The notes under the pieces: generated by a model
The model's input: only the letters and a program-made list of their open reading frames with translations
What the model was told of the DNA's origin: nothing
Databases searched by the model: none
Shown here: piece by piece, positions 24,900 to 33,393 of the stretch
How the letters are laid out: the number at the start of each line of letters is the position of its first letter
Position numbering within the stretch: the first letter of the stretch is position 1
DNA from: Euzebyales bacterium
GTDB lineage: Bacteria; Actinomycetota; Nitriliruptoria; Euzebyales; JAHELV01
NCBI GenBank assembly: GCA_036374135.1
Contig: DASUUK010000034.1
Span: forward strand, 1-64,000
Length of the DNA: 64,000 nt
Direction: 5' to 3'
Translations under genes and position numbers: made by a program

Positions 24900-27131
24900 T
24901 CAACGTGCGAGCAGCTTGACCGCCGCGTCGACGATGTCGTCCTCCGACAGCAGCACATGGTCCGCGGCGGGACCCAGCGGTACGTAGCTGTCGGCGGACC
25001 GCACGGCGTCGACCGGACCGTCGAAGTGGCGTTCCGTGAGGTGCGCGACGACGGCGTCGGCGACGCCACCGGACGCGCGGCACTCGTCGGCCACGAGCAC
25101 ACGCTTGCACGCGGCCGCGTGCTCGTCGATGGCCGCCCAGGGCAGGGGCGCCAGCCATCGCAGATCGACGACCCGGGCACCGCGACCGTGGTCCCGCGCC
25201 AGGCGGTGCGCTGCCCGCAGCGCGAGGCGGACCCCGTTGCCGAAGGTCAGGATCGCGAGGTCGTCGTGGGCGGCGCCGTGGACGCCCACGGTGCCCGGCA
25301 GCAGGTGGTCGCTGGGCGGCGGGTAGTCGCTGAGCCAGGCGTCGTCACCGTCGTGCAGATCCTTGGCGTGGTACAGCGCGATCGGTTCGAGGAAGCACAC
25401 CACCCGACCGTCGACCCGAGCCATCGCGATCGCGCCGCGCAGCATCTTCGCGGCGTCGTCGCCCCGTGCGGGTGCGGCGACGATCAGGCCCGGGATCTCG
25501 CGCAGCGCCGCGACGGCGTTGTCGTTGTGGAAGTGCCCGCCGATGCCCTGCTGGTACGCGAAGCTCGCGATGCGCACGACCATCGGCGACCGGAATCGTC
25601 CGTCGGACAGGAACCCGGTGGTGCCCGCCTCACCCCGCAACTGATCGATCGCGTTGTGCAGGTACGCCAGGTACTGGATCTCGGCGACCGGCAACAGCCC
25701 ACGCAGGCCAGCGCCCTGCGCCACGCCGAGCACCGTGGTCTCGTCGAGCAGCGTGTCGAACACACGGCGCGCGCCGAACGCCTCCTGGAGCCCGGCGGTC
25801 ACGTGGTAGACGCCACCCTTGCGGGCGACATCCTCGCCGAACACGATGACGTCCGGCCGCCGCAGCATCTCGTCGTGCAGCGCGGCGTTGATGCACGCGG
25901 CGAGGGTGCGCCGCGACGGCGCCGTCGCCTGCTCGGGCAACTGGTCGTCGAAGTGCGCCCGACGTTGCCGCACGTCGGCGCTGCCGCCGGCCTCGCGGGC
26001 GACCGTGTCCCCCGAGAACGGCGCGATGGGCGCGATGATCCGCGACCGGTCGCGCAGCGGTTGCTGATCGGCGTGGCGGTCGACGGCACGGTCGACCTCG
26101 GCGCGCACATCACCCATGACGCGCCGCAGCTGCTCCGGGCCCGCGGCGCCAGTCGCCAGCAACCTGTGCACGACACCGACCAGCGGGTCCCGCCGCACGT
26201 CGTCGGCGATCTCCCGCGCGGACCGGTACGCGGATTCGACGTCACTGCCCGCATGGCCGCCCAGCCTGACGGTCGGCAGGTGCACGAACACCGGCGCGCG
26301 ACGCGTCCGGCAGTGTGCGACGGCCTGCTCGACGCGCTCCCACACCTCGTCGACCTCACCCGACGCGCGTACGTACGTCAGGTCGGGCAGCCCGGAGAAG
26401 CTGCCCGCGATCCAGTCGGATGGCGTGCGGACCGAGATCCCCAGACCGTTGTCCTCACACACGAACAGGACCGGCACGCCGCTGCCGAGCCGGGCGGTGT
26501 ACCGAGCTGCGTTGATGCCCGCCAGCGCGCTGGCATGGTTGGCGGACGCGTCCCCGAACGAGCACAGCACGATGGCGTCGTCCGGCAGGCCGACGTCGAC
26601 GCCGATGTGCACCGCCAAGTCGTGTGCGAAGGCGAACCCGGTCGCCTTCGGCACGTGCGAGGCGATCGTGCTCGTCTGCGGCACGACCCATGACGGGCGA
26701 CTGCCCCAGACCTTGTGACGACCGCCCGAGACCGGATCGGTGGCGGCCGCCAGCAGCGACAGCACGGCGTCACCCACTGGGTCGGATCCTTGGGTCTGAC
26801 GGCCCCGGGCCATCATGAACGCACCGGACCGGTAGTGCAGGAACGCAGGATCGGTCGGTCGCAGCAGGGCGCCGAGCACCGCGTTCAGCTCGTGTCCGGC
26901 GCTACCGATGGTGTAGTAGCCACGACCGGCGGCGCGAAGGTGACGGGCGGCGATGTCCAGCTCGCGCGACCGCAGCTGATCGACGAACAGGTCGACGGCA
27001 CGAGCGGCGGTCAGTCCACCCCGCAGCGGCCGCGTCCGCGCTGTGCCCGCAGCCGCCGCCCCGACACCCTCGGCCTCCGCCAGCACCGCATCCAACGTGT
27101 CCCGGATCGCATCCAGACGACCTGCAGCCAT
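24900..27131 (-). CDS. Fused 2-oxoacid dehydrogenase E1 (alpha and beta subunits)
   Basis: A 743-aa thiamine-diphosphate enzyme in which the E1 alpha chain (about residues 40-370) and beta chain (about 420-740) are fused. The ThDP/Mg motif in the alpha part is CSFGDASANHASALAGIN (GD followed by N). GRGYYTIGSAGHE and HYRSGAFMMARG are alpha-type substrate segments, and FGEDVARKGGVYHVT with LLDETTVLGVAQGAG are beta-type. Closest in pattern to branched-chain 2-oxoacid dehydrogenase E1. Two subunits in one chain implies an internal linker (DRSRIIAPIAPFSG region). No E2 or E3 gene is nearby, so the acyl acceptor complex must be encoded elsewhere. It is convergent with the M50 gene, 16 bases apart. 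Confidence 0.88.
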   Translation of the reverse strand: MAAGRLDAIRDTLDAVLAEAEGVGAAAAGTARTRPLRGGLTAARAVDLFVDQLRSRELDIAARHLRAAGRGYYTIGSAGHELNAVLGALLRPTDPAFLHYRSGAFMMARGRQTQGSDPVGDAVLSLLAAATDPVSGGRHKVWGSRPSWVVPQTSTIASHVPKATGFAFAHDLAVHIGVDVGLPDDAIVLCSFGDASANHASALAGINAARYTARLGSGVPVLFVCEDNGLGISVRTPSDWIAGSFSGLPDLTYVRASGEVDEVWERVEQAVAHCRTRRAPVFVHLPTVRLGGHAGSDVESAYRSAREIADDVRRDPLVGVVHRLLATGAAGPEQLRRVMGDVRAEVDRAVDRHADQQPLRDRSRIIAPIAPFSGDTVAREAGGSADVRQRRAHFDDQLPEQATAPSRRTLAACINAALHDEMLRRPDVIVFGEDVARKGGVYHVTAGLQEAFGARRVFDTLLDETTVLGVAQGAGLRGLLPVAEIQYLAYLHNAIDQLRGEAGTTGFLSDGRFRSPMVVRIASFAYQQGIGGHFHNDNAVAALREIPGLIVAAPARGDDAAKMLRGAIAMARVDGRVVCFLEPIALYHAKDLHDGDDAWLSDYPPPSDHLLPGTVGVHGAAHDDLAILTFGNGVRLALRAAHRLARDHGRGARVVDLRWLAPLPWAAIDEHAAACKRVLVADECRASGGVADAVVAHLTERHFDGPVDAVRSADSYVPLGPAADHVLLSEDDIVDAAVKLLAR

Positions 27132-27273
27132 CCCTGCAGGCTAGACGGTCGGTGGGATGCACGCCCGCCCGCGGCCCGTGTCGAGCCTGCCAGGTCCGAC
27201 AGGCATGTGGGACTAGCCTGTGCGGGTACGTGAGGGTGATCGACCACCCAGCCGCGGAGATGGCGACCGACCG

Positions 27274-28269
27274 ATGAAGCTTGACCAGGTGTTCGGAGTA
27301 CTGCTGATACTCCTGGCCATCTACCTGGGCGTCAACGCGACCGGCAACCAGATCGGCGGCGGGCTGTTGGGTGGCGAACCGGTCGAGGTCCCGCCGGCGT
27401 CGGGCGGTTCCGGCACCAACGGCAACGGCGGCGACGGCAACGGCGGATCATCGGACTCCGGCCCGGCCAGCACCGGCGATGGCAACAGCGGGTCACAGAA
27501 CGGGTCCAACCGATCGCAGAACGCCTCCGACGCCGGCCAGTCCGGCAGCAGCGGTGGCCAGCAGTCGCGGTCCGGCACGCAGCAGGGCCTTCAGGCCAGC
27601 CGCGAGACCGTGGTCGTGACCAGCGACTTCTGCGCGGCCGCGCCCGACACCACGCCCTACGACGACGTCGGCCCGACGCACGACGCGGCCATCGCCTGCA
27701 TGGACGCCGCGGTCATCGTCGGGGGCACGTCGGAGACCCTCTACTCCCCCGGCGAGGCGGTGACGCGGGGCCAGGCCGCCATCGCGATGGCCAACATGAT
27801 CGACGCTGCGAACCGCCTCGAGGCCAACGGGGTCAACCTGAGGAGCCTCCCGCGCGCGGGCGATGCCCGGTTCGAGGACTTCAAGGACGCGTCCGCCGAC
27901 TGCCCGGGTGAGCGGTCCGTCGCCCGCCTCAACGAGACGTCGATCCTCCAGGGCTACGTGGACGCGCGGTACGAGCCGTGCGGCAAGGTCACCCGCGCGC
28001 AGATGGCTTCGCTGCTCGACCGTTCGTATCAGTTCATGAACCGGACCGCGCTGCCACTCGGCGGCAACCAGTTCCGCGATGACAACGCGTCGGTGCACGA
28101 GGAGTCCATCAACGCCGTGGCGGCGGCCGACATCATGAACGGCGTCGGCAACCGGCGCTTCGACCCCGGCGGATCCGTGACACGTGGTCAGTTGGCGAGC
28201 TACATCACGCGGGTGATGATCCGCATGGAGGACAAGGGCCGCATCCGACCACTGCAGGTGACGCCGTAG
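27274..28269 (+). CDS. Membrane-anchored SLH-like surface protein
   Basis: A 331-aa extracellular protein. Residues 5-22 form an N-terminal membrane segment (VFGVLLILLAIYLGVN) acting as signal anchor. Residues 25-110 are a low-complexity linker rich in Gly, Ser, Asn and Gln. The rest contains three S-layer-homology-like repeats, recognisable by VTRGQAAIAMANMI, VTRAQMASLLDRSY and VTRGQLASYITRVM, each preceded by a short aromatic/Gly turn. The repeats bind secondary wall polymers in other bacteria. Four Cys around residues 119-232 may form disulfides. The same pattern occurs in actinobacterial surface proteins linked to peptidases, but no enzyme domain is present here. Confidence 0.85.
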   Translation: MKLDQVFGVLLILLAIYLGVNATGNQIGGGLLGGEPVEVPPASGGSGTNGNGGDGNGGSSDSGPASTGDGNSGSQNGSNRSQNASDAGQSGSSGGQQSRSGTQQGLQASRETVVVTSDFCAAAPDTTPYDDVGPTHDAAIACMDAAVIVGGTSETLYSPGEAVTRGQAAIAMANMIDAANRLEANGVNLRSLPRAGDARFEDFKDASADCPGERSVARLNETSILQGYVDARYEPCGKVTRAQMASLLDRSYQFMNRTALPLGGNQFRDDNASVHEESINAVAAADIMNGVGNRRFDPGGSVTRGQLASYITRVMIRMEDKGRIRPLQVTP

Positions 28270-28271
28270 CG

Positions 28272-29654
28272 TCACGCCCGGTACGGCGACGACGCCATGA
28301 AGTCGTGCTCGATGCAGCCGAGCTCGGTCGTCGGCTCGCCGTCCTCGCTGATCTCGAGCAGGATGTCGCCCCAGCATGCGGTCGGCTGGAGCCGGGCCAA
28401 CAGGGACGTGAGGCCGAACTGGATGCGGTTGAGCATCAGGTACGACGCCGGCATCTTCAGTTGGCGAAGCGTCTCAACGTAGCCCGCGTCGGGGTCCATG
28501 CTGGCGGCGGTGACCTCGCGCGCATACGCCGTCGTGTACGTGAATGGCTCGTCGGTCCCCATCGGCCGGTGCATCAGGCGGAACCAGTCGCGCACGACGT
28601 CGAAGTCCCCGCCGAACCGGCCGCCGAGCAGCCCGGCACCACGCATCGCACGGTCGAGCTGCGCCGCCTCGTCGTCGCGCACGGCGCGGTGCACGGCATG
28701 CAGGCGTTCCCGGTCGGCGGTGCTGAACGTCTTGCAGCTGCCGAAGTCGATGAAGACCACGGTGCCGTCGCCTGGGAAGAGGTAGTTGCCAGGGTGCGGA
28801 TCGGCGTTGAAGATCCGGAAGCGGTACAGCGAACCGAAGACGAACCGGAAGATGATCTCGCCATAGCGGTTGCGCGTCGCGTCGTCACAGGTCCGCGCCA
28901 CGTCGCCGAAGGCGCCGCCGTCGACGTAGTCGGTCACCAGCACCCGGGGCCGGCACCAGTCATGGTGCACCCTGGGCACGCGCACGAACGGGTGCCCGTC
29001 GTACCGTTCGGCGAAGGCCTGGTGGTACCGGGCCTCTGTCTGGTAGTCGAGCTCCTCGTCGAGGCGGGCGCGAACCTCGGCCAGCAGCGGTCCGGGCTCG
29101 AGTCGCGGGTTCAGGACCCGGAGCATCGGAACGAGCAGCTCGAGGTTCGCGAGATCGGCGAGCGTCGACTCGGCGACACCGGGATGCTGCACCTTCACCG
29201 CGACCTCGGAGCCGTCGTCCAGCCGCGCACGGTGCACCTGCCCGATCGAGGCGACCGCGAACGGCGTCGGTTCCCACGCGGCGAAGACCTCGTCCGCGGG
29301 AGCGCCGTACTCGGCTTGGATCACACCTGCGATCGTGGCCGCGTCCGACGGTGCCGCCGCGTCCTGCAGCTCGGACAGGCGGTCGTGGTAGCGGGCGGCG
29401 GTGGCCTCGTCCACGGGCAGGTCGAGGTAGCTCAGCAGCTGACCGGCCTTCATGGCCGCGCCCTTCATCGAGCCGAGCGTGTCCAGCACGATGTCGGCGA
29501 TGTCGTCGTGGGACAGCCCGACGCCGGCGACGTCGCCGCGGCGCTGTGCACGACGCGCCGCGAGCAGGCCTTTGCCAGCCGCAGCCGACAGGCGCGCCAG
29601 CTGGCCACCTCGTGACAGGCGCGTGCGGGCGTCGGCGGAACCATCCGAAGGCAC
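28272..29654 (-). CDS. ABC1/AarF (UbiB) family atypical kinase
   Basis: A protein of about 460 aa of the UbiB/ADCK family. It has the signature KxGQ motif (MKAGQLLSYLDLP), the Ala-rich loop region replaced by FAVASIGQVHRARL, the VAIK-type Lys in EVAVKVQHPG, the catalytic-loop analogue NADPHPGNYLF and the metal-binding DFG (IDFGSCKTF). These kinases support ubiquinone or other lipid pathways by ATPase rather than protein kinase activity. No C-terminal transmembrane segments are seen. The start is uncertain: the frame is open to 29810 but the upstream part is Arg-rich, so I use the GTG at 29654. Convergent with the SLH-like gene, stops two bases apart. Confidence 0.88.
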   Translation of the reverse strand: MPSDGSADARTRLSRGGQLARLSAAAGKGLLAARRAQRRGDVAGVGLSHDDIADIVLDTLGSMKGAAMKAGQLLSYLDLPVDEATAARYHDRLSELQDAAAPSDAATIAGVIQAEYGAPADEVFAAWEPTPFAVASIGQVHRARLDDGSEVAVKVQHPGVAESTLADLANLELLVPMLRVLNPRLEPGPLLAEVRARLDEELDYQTEARYHQAFAERYDGHPFVRVPRVHHDWCRPRVLVTDYVDGGAFGDVARTCDDATRNRYGEIIFRFVFGSLYRFRIFNADPHPGNYLFPGDGTVVFIDFGSCKTFSTADRERLHAVHRAVRDDEAAQLDRAMRGAGLLGGRFGGDFDVVRDWFRLMHRPMGTDEPFTYTTAYAREVTAASMDPDAGYVETLRQLKMPASYLMLNRIQFGLTSLLARLQPTACWGDILLEISEDGEPTTELGCIEHDFMASSPYRA

Positions 29655-29719
29655 GGCACCAGCATGCGACGCGGGCCGCCGGGGCGCATCGGCGGCCTGG
29701 ATCGCAGGTCGGGTCCGGT

Positions 29720-30772
29720 CTAGTCGCCGCTGCCCTCCGAGGTCACGGCGTCCTTCGTCTCCGTGCCGGCGTCGGCGTCGCCCTCGACATCGTCCGGTTG
29801 GTGCCGCCACGACAGCCAGAACGTGAGGGCGAGCACGACGGCGATGACGGCGAGCGACGTCCAGGTCGGGATGTGGAAGCGCTCACCGCCGACGCCCTCG
29901 GCGATGAACTTGACGCCGACGAATCCGAGGATGACCCCCAGTCCCTTGTCGAGATAGATGAACTTGTCCTTGATGCCGGCGAGCAGGAAGTACAGGGCGC
30001 GGAGGCCGAGGATGGCGAAGGCGTTGGAGCTGAAGACGATGAACTGGTCCTTCGTGATCGCCAGGATCGCCGGGATCGAGTCGACCGCGAACAGGATGTC
30101 GGTGAACTCGATCGAGACGAGGACGGTCAGCAGCGGCGTCACCATCCGCTTGCCGTTCTCGACGACGAAGAACCTGTCGCCGCGGTAGTCCTCGGTGGCC
30201 GGCAGCCACTGCCGGATCCGCACGAGCACGGGGTTGTTCTCTGGATCTATCTCGACGTCGTCGCTGGTGAACAGCTTGTAACCGGTGTACAGCAGGAACG
30301 CACCGAACACGTACACGATCCAGCTCAGCGAGTTGAGCAGCGCCACACCCGCGAAGATGAACGCCAGCCGGAACACGACCGCGCCGAAGATGCCCCAGAA
30401 CAGCACACCGTGCTGGTACTTCTTGGGCACGGCGAAGAACGTGAACAGCACCGCCCACACGAACACGTTGTCGATCGACAGGCTCTTCTCGATCAGGTAG
30501 CCCGTGATGTACTCCTGGGCGGCCGAACCACCCATCCAGACCCAGATCACGCCGGTGAACGCGACCCCGAGCGCGATCCACACCGCGCTGTAGATGGCCG
30601 CCTCGCGCGTCGACACCTCGTGCGCCTCACGCATCACGACCTTGAGGTCGATCAGCAGCAGCACGGCGATCAGCGCGAAGAACGCGCCCCAGACCCACAG
30701 CGGCTCGCCGCCGCCTCCGCCTCCTCCACTGCTGCCCTCGGCGGCTGCGAGGAGGACGTCCACCGACGACAT
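29720..30772 (-). CDS. TerC/Alx family membrane protein
   Basis: A 350-aa protein with about nine membrane helices. The family motif SLSIDNVFVWAVLFTFF is near residue 95 (the Asp pair LSIDN is diagnostic), followed by FRLAFIFAGVALLN, and SIEFTDILFAVDSIPAI carries a second conserved Asp pair. TerC/Alx proteins export manganese or calcium during protein secretion stress. The N-terminal 20 residues contain a Gly run; the C-terminal tail is acidic. GGAGACCAC precedes the ATG. A stem-loop lies 9-48 bases upstream of the start, but the manganese riboswitch common before alx/terC genes is not recognisable in it. Confidence 0.92.
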   Translation of the reverse strand: MSSVDVLLAAAEGSSGGGGGGGEPLWVWGAFFALIAVLLLIDLKVVMREAHEVSTREAAIYSAVWIALGVAFTGVIWVWMGGSAAQEYITGYLIEKSLSIDNVFVWAVLFTFFAVPKKYQHGVLFWGIFGAVVFRLAFIFAGVALLNSLSWIVYVFGAFLLYTGYKLFTSDDVEIDPENNPVLVRIRQWLPATEDYRGDRFFVVENGKRMVTPLLTVLVSIEFTDILFAVDSIPAILAITKDQFIVFSSNAFAILGLRALYFLLAGIKDKFIYLDKGLGVILGFVGVKFIAEGVGGERFHIPTWTSLAVIAVVLALTFWLSWRHQPDDVEGDADAGTETKDAVTSEGSGD

Positions 30773-30781
30773 GTGGTCTCC

Positions 30782-30820
30782 AGTCCGGGTCGAGATCGGG
30801 TGCGGAAGTCTCGTCGGACT
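30782..30820 (-). promoter_or_regulatory. Stem-loop in the leader of the TerC gene
   Basis: On the minus strand, outer arms agtccg/cggact (30815-30820 with 30782-30787) and inner arms cgaga/tctcg (30809-30813 with 30791-30795) form a two-part hairpin with a 13-base loop. It ends a few bases before the TerC ribosome site. It may be a leader element or simply a hairpin serving the divergent promoter region. It lacks the yybP-ykoY consensus loops. Confidence 0.4.
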
Positions 30821-30880
30821 GTGCCCCCGGGCGATCGCTCATATGCCGATCGGCACCTGTTCGGATGCCATCATGGCTGG

Positions 30881-32122
30881 GTGTCACTCCGATCGCGCCG
30901 CACGGCGATGGTCGCGGCGGTCATCGTCGCGAGCACCGCGTGCTCGCCGTCGGTCGACGGCGGCACCGGCGGGTCCGAGCAGGTGGTCGGGACACCATCG
31001 GCACAAGCACCGTCGTCCATCCCCGCCGCGTCACGCACGCCGGAGCCGGCGCCGTCGAGCGATCGGGATGAGCGGGCGGACCCCGACCTGGCCGCTGTCA
31101 CCCTCGTCGCCCGACCGGTCGTCGAGCTGGACGGTCCGATCGCGATGGCGGTCCGTCCTGGCGACGATGCGCTGTACGTGGCGGAGCGTGCCGGCCGGGT
31201 CGTGCGGGTGGTCGACGGCACCGCCGCTGCGACACCGGTGCTCGACATCACCGATCAGACCACCGACGACAGCGAACGAGGTCTGCTGGGACTGGCGTTC
31301 TCGCCGGCGGGCGACACGCTGTACGTGTCCTACACCGACCTCGCCGGCGACAGTCAGCTCGATGCCTACACGCTGGACGGGAACGCGGCGGGCGACCGCC
31401 GCAACCTGCTGTCGGTGCAGCAGCCGTTCAGCAACCACAACGGCGGGAACGTGGTCACCGGTCCCGACGGCCTGCTGTACCTGGGTCTCGGTGACGGCGG
31501 CTCGGCCAACGACCCGGGCGGCAACGGCCAGGACCGGTCCACGCTGCTGGGCGGCATCCTGCGCATCGACCCGTCGCCGTCGGCGGACGCGCCCTACACC
31601 ATCCCGGCGGACAACCCGTTCGTGGACGGTGACGGCCGCGACGAGCTGTGGCTGTACGGGCTGCGCAACCCCTGGAGGTTCTCGTTCGACGCCGACACCG
31701 ACGACGTATGGATCGGCGACGTCGGTCAGAGCGCGGTCGAGGAGATCGACCGCCTGCCCTTCGACCGGGCGGGCGGGACGAACCTCGGGTGGAACGCGTT
31801 CGAGGGCACCCAACGGTTGACCGACGCGCCGGCGCCGGACGCCGTGCCGCCGGTGTTCGAGTACCCACACGACGGTCGCTGTTCGGTGACCGGTGGCTAC
31901 GTCTACCGCGGCGATGACGTCGCCGGTCTCGAAGGTGCGTACGTCTACAGCGACTTCTGCGACGGGGTCGTGCGGGCCATCGTCGTCGAGGACGGGGCGG
32001 TCGTGCAGCAACGGGCGTTCGACGTTCGCGTGCCATCGCTCGTGTCGTATGGACAGGATGCGGATCTCGAGCTGTACGCGTTGTCGCTCGAGGGCACGGT
32101 CCTCCGCCTGACGGACGGCTGA
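30881..32122 (+). CDS. PQQ-dependent sugar dehydrogenase, lipoprotein
   Basis: A 413-aa exported protein. The N-terminal signal peptide ends in a lipobox-like ASTAC (residues 16-20), so it is likely membrane-anchored outside the cell. A Ser/Pro/Thr-rich linker follows to about residue 65. The rest is the six-bladed beta-propeller of soluble aldose-sugar dehydrogenases: LDGPIAMAVRPGDD, SERGLLGLAFSP, NHNGGNVVTGPDGLLY (with the catalytic-type His), LYGLRNPWRFSFD, EPINxG-type region VEEIDRLPFD and GTNLGWNAFEG. It would oxidise aldoses using PQQ and calcium; PQQ synthesis genes are not in the window. The GTG start at 30881 has no strong ribosome site; a downstream ATG at 30908 also fits a signal peptide. 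Confidence 0.86.
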   Translation: MSLRSRRTAMVAAVIVASTACSPSVDGGTGGSEQVVGTPSAQAPSSIPAASRTPEPAPSSDRDERADPDLAAVTLVARPVVELDGPIAMAVRPGDDALYVAERAGRVVRVVDGTAAATPVLDITDQTTDDSERGLLGLAFSPAGDTLYVSYTDLAGDSQLDAYTLDGNAAGDRRNLLSVQQPFSNHNGGNVVTGPDGLLYLGLGDGGSANDPGGNGQDRSTLLGGILRIDPSPSADAPYTIPADNPFVDGDGRDELWLYGLRNPWRFSFDADTDDVWIGDVGQSAVEEIDRLPFDRAGGTNLGWNAFEGTQRLTDAPAPDAVPPVFEYPHDGRCSVTGGYVYRGDDVAGLEGAYVYSDFCDGVVRAIVVEDGAVVQQRAFDVRVPSLVSYGQDADLELYALSLEGTVLRLTDG

Positions 32123-32259
32123 AGGCCGCGCCCTGGGCGACGATCCGCCTCACGGCTCACCGCGCAGGTTCACTGCCGATCCCCGCACGTGCGGGCGCAT
32201 GCGTGCCAGGGGACGTTCACGGCAACGCTGATCGGCGTACACCGACCGCAGGAGCACCC

Positions 32260-33315
32260 GTGATCGTCCTCGCCCAGACCGAACTCGTCCGACCGACGCT
32301 CATCGGGACCGCCGAGCTGCTGATCAAGCTGCTCGCGTTCATCGCGATCCTGTTCGTCGGCTACCTCGTCGCACGGGCGCTGCAGCGGGCGGTCAATGCG
32401 TTGCTGGAGCGGTTCGGCGTCGGGCGGGCGCTCGATCGCGGTGGCATCCGGGAGGCGCTGGCGCGGTCCGGCCACGACGTCGGCGGGCTGTTGTCGATGC
32501 TCGTGTTCTACGGGCTGATGCTGCTGGTGCTGCAGCTCGCCTTCGGCATCTTCGGCCCGAACCCGGCCTCGTCGCTGCTGCAGCGGCTGATCGCCTTCGT
32601 CCCGCGGATCGTGGTCGCCATCGCCCTGCTCATCGTGGCGGCCGCCGTCGCTGCGGCGGTACGCGACATCATCAGAGCGCTGATCGGTGGCCTGTCCTAC
32701 GGCGGCGCGCTGGCGACCGCCGCGTACGTCCTGATCGTTGGCCTGGGGGTCTTCGCAGCGTTGGACCAGCTCGCCGTGGCGCCGACGATCGTCACCGGTC
32801 TGTTCTACGCCGTGCTGGCGATCGTGGTCGGTGTCACCGTCGTTGCGGTCGGTGGAGGCGGCATCGCACCGATGCGCGACCGCTGGGAGCGCGCACTCAC
32901 CCGCCTGGACGACGAGGCTGTCCGCGTGCGCGACGAGGCGCAGCAGCAGCGTGAGCGTCAGCGCGAAGCCGAAGAGGAAGCCCGCCGCCAACGCGAAGCC
33001 GAGGAGGAAGCCCGCCGCCAGCGCGAGGCCGAAGAGGAAGCCCGCCGCCAACGCGACGCCGAGGAGGAAGCCCGACGCCAACGCGAGGCCGAGGAGGAAG
33101 CCCGACGCCAGCGCGAGGCCGAGGATCTGGTGATCCGGTCGACCTCGGACCTTCCTCCCCCACCGGCGGACTCGGACCGGTCAAGCGATGCATCGGACGA
33201 TGATGAGACGCGCGCATTCGAGCCCGATCTGACGGCCCCGATGGCGGCGCAGGACGACGATGACGAGACCCGCCCGATCAGGCGCGTGCGCAAGGACCGC
33301 AACAACGACGCGTGA
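32260..33315 (+). CDS. TM-helix (MscS-like) membrane protein with repeat coiled coil
   Basis: A 351-aa protein. Residues 1-215 contain about five membrane helices with the conserved TM-helix motif (LLIKLLAFIAILFVGYLVARALQ begins the first, ERFGVGRAL follows it), the type found in CmpX/MscS-like proteins but without the MscS beta domain. Residues 225-290 form a charged coiled coil built from 5.5 copies of a ten-residue unit (REAEEEARRQ). The C-terminal tail is acidic with Pro runs. The start follows GCAGGAGCACCC. Role unknown; membrane-linked scaffold or mechanosensory function is conjecture. Confidence 0.78.
   Translation: MIVLAQTELVRPTLIGTAELLIKLLAFIAILFVGYLVARALQRAVNALLERFGVGRALDRGGIREALARSGHDVGGLLSMLVFYGLMLLVLQLAFGIFGPNPASSLLQRLIAFVPRIVVAIALLIVAAAVAAAVRDIIRALIGGLSYGGALATAAYVLIVGLGVFAALDQLAVAPTIVTGLFYAVLAIVVGVTVVAVGGGGIAPMRDRWERALTRLDDEAVRVRDEAQQQRERQREAEEEARRQREAEEEARRQREAEEEARRQRDAEEEARRQREAEEEARRQREAEDLVIRSTSDLPPPPADSDRSSDASDDDETRAFEPDLTAPMAAQDDDDETRPIRRVRKDRNNDA
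32962..33126 (+). repeat. 30-bp tandem repeats, 5.5 copies, in coding sequence
   Basis: Units begin at 32962, 32992, 33022, 33052 and 33082, with a half unit at 33112. Each encodes REAEEEARRQ (one copy RDAEEEARRQ). The copies differ at only a few third-codon positions, so the array is recent or kept uniform by gene conversion. It encodes the coiled coil of the TM-helix protein. Confidence 0.95.
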
Positions 33316-33393
33316 CAGCCGCGCCAGCCACCCGATCCGCCAACATCGAAACGCCATGGGTGGATCCGGCGGTCGACCGTAGAATCCAACCGG

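Noticed and set aside
30773-30880. yybP-ykoY (manganese) riboswitch before the TerC gene
   Set aside because: Only a simple two-part stem-loop is present; the conserved internal loops of the riboswitch cannot be found.
29351-30880. Long upstream extension of the sugar dehydrogenase frame
   Set aside because: It runs antisense through the AarF and TerC genes, is Arg/Asp/Gln-rich, and a signal peptide starts at 30881.
32962-33126. Array of 30-bp repeats as a CRISPR
   Set aside because: The units are directly adjacent without spacers, lie in frame in a membrane protein gene and encode a regular helical repeat.
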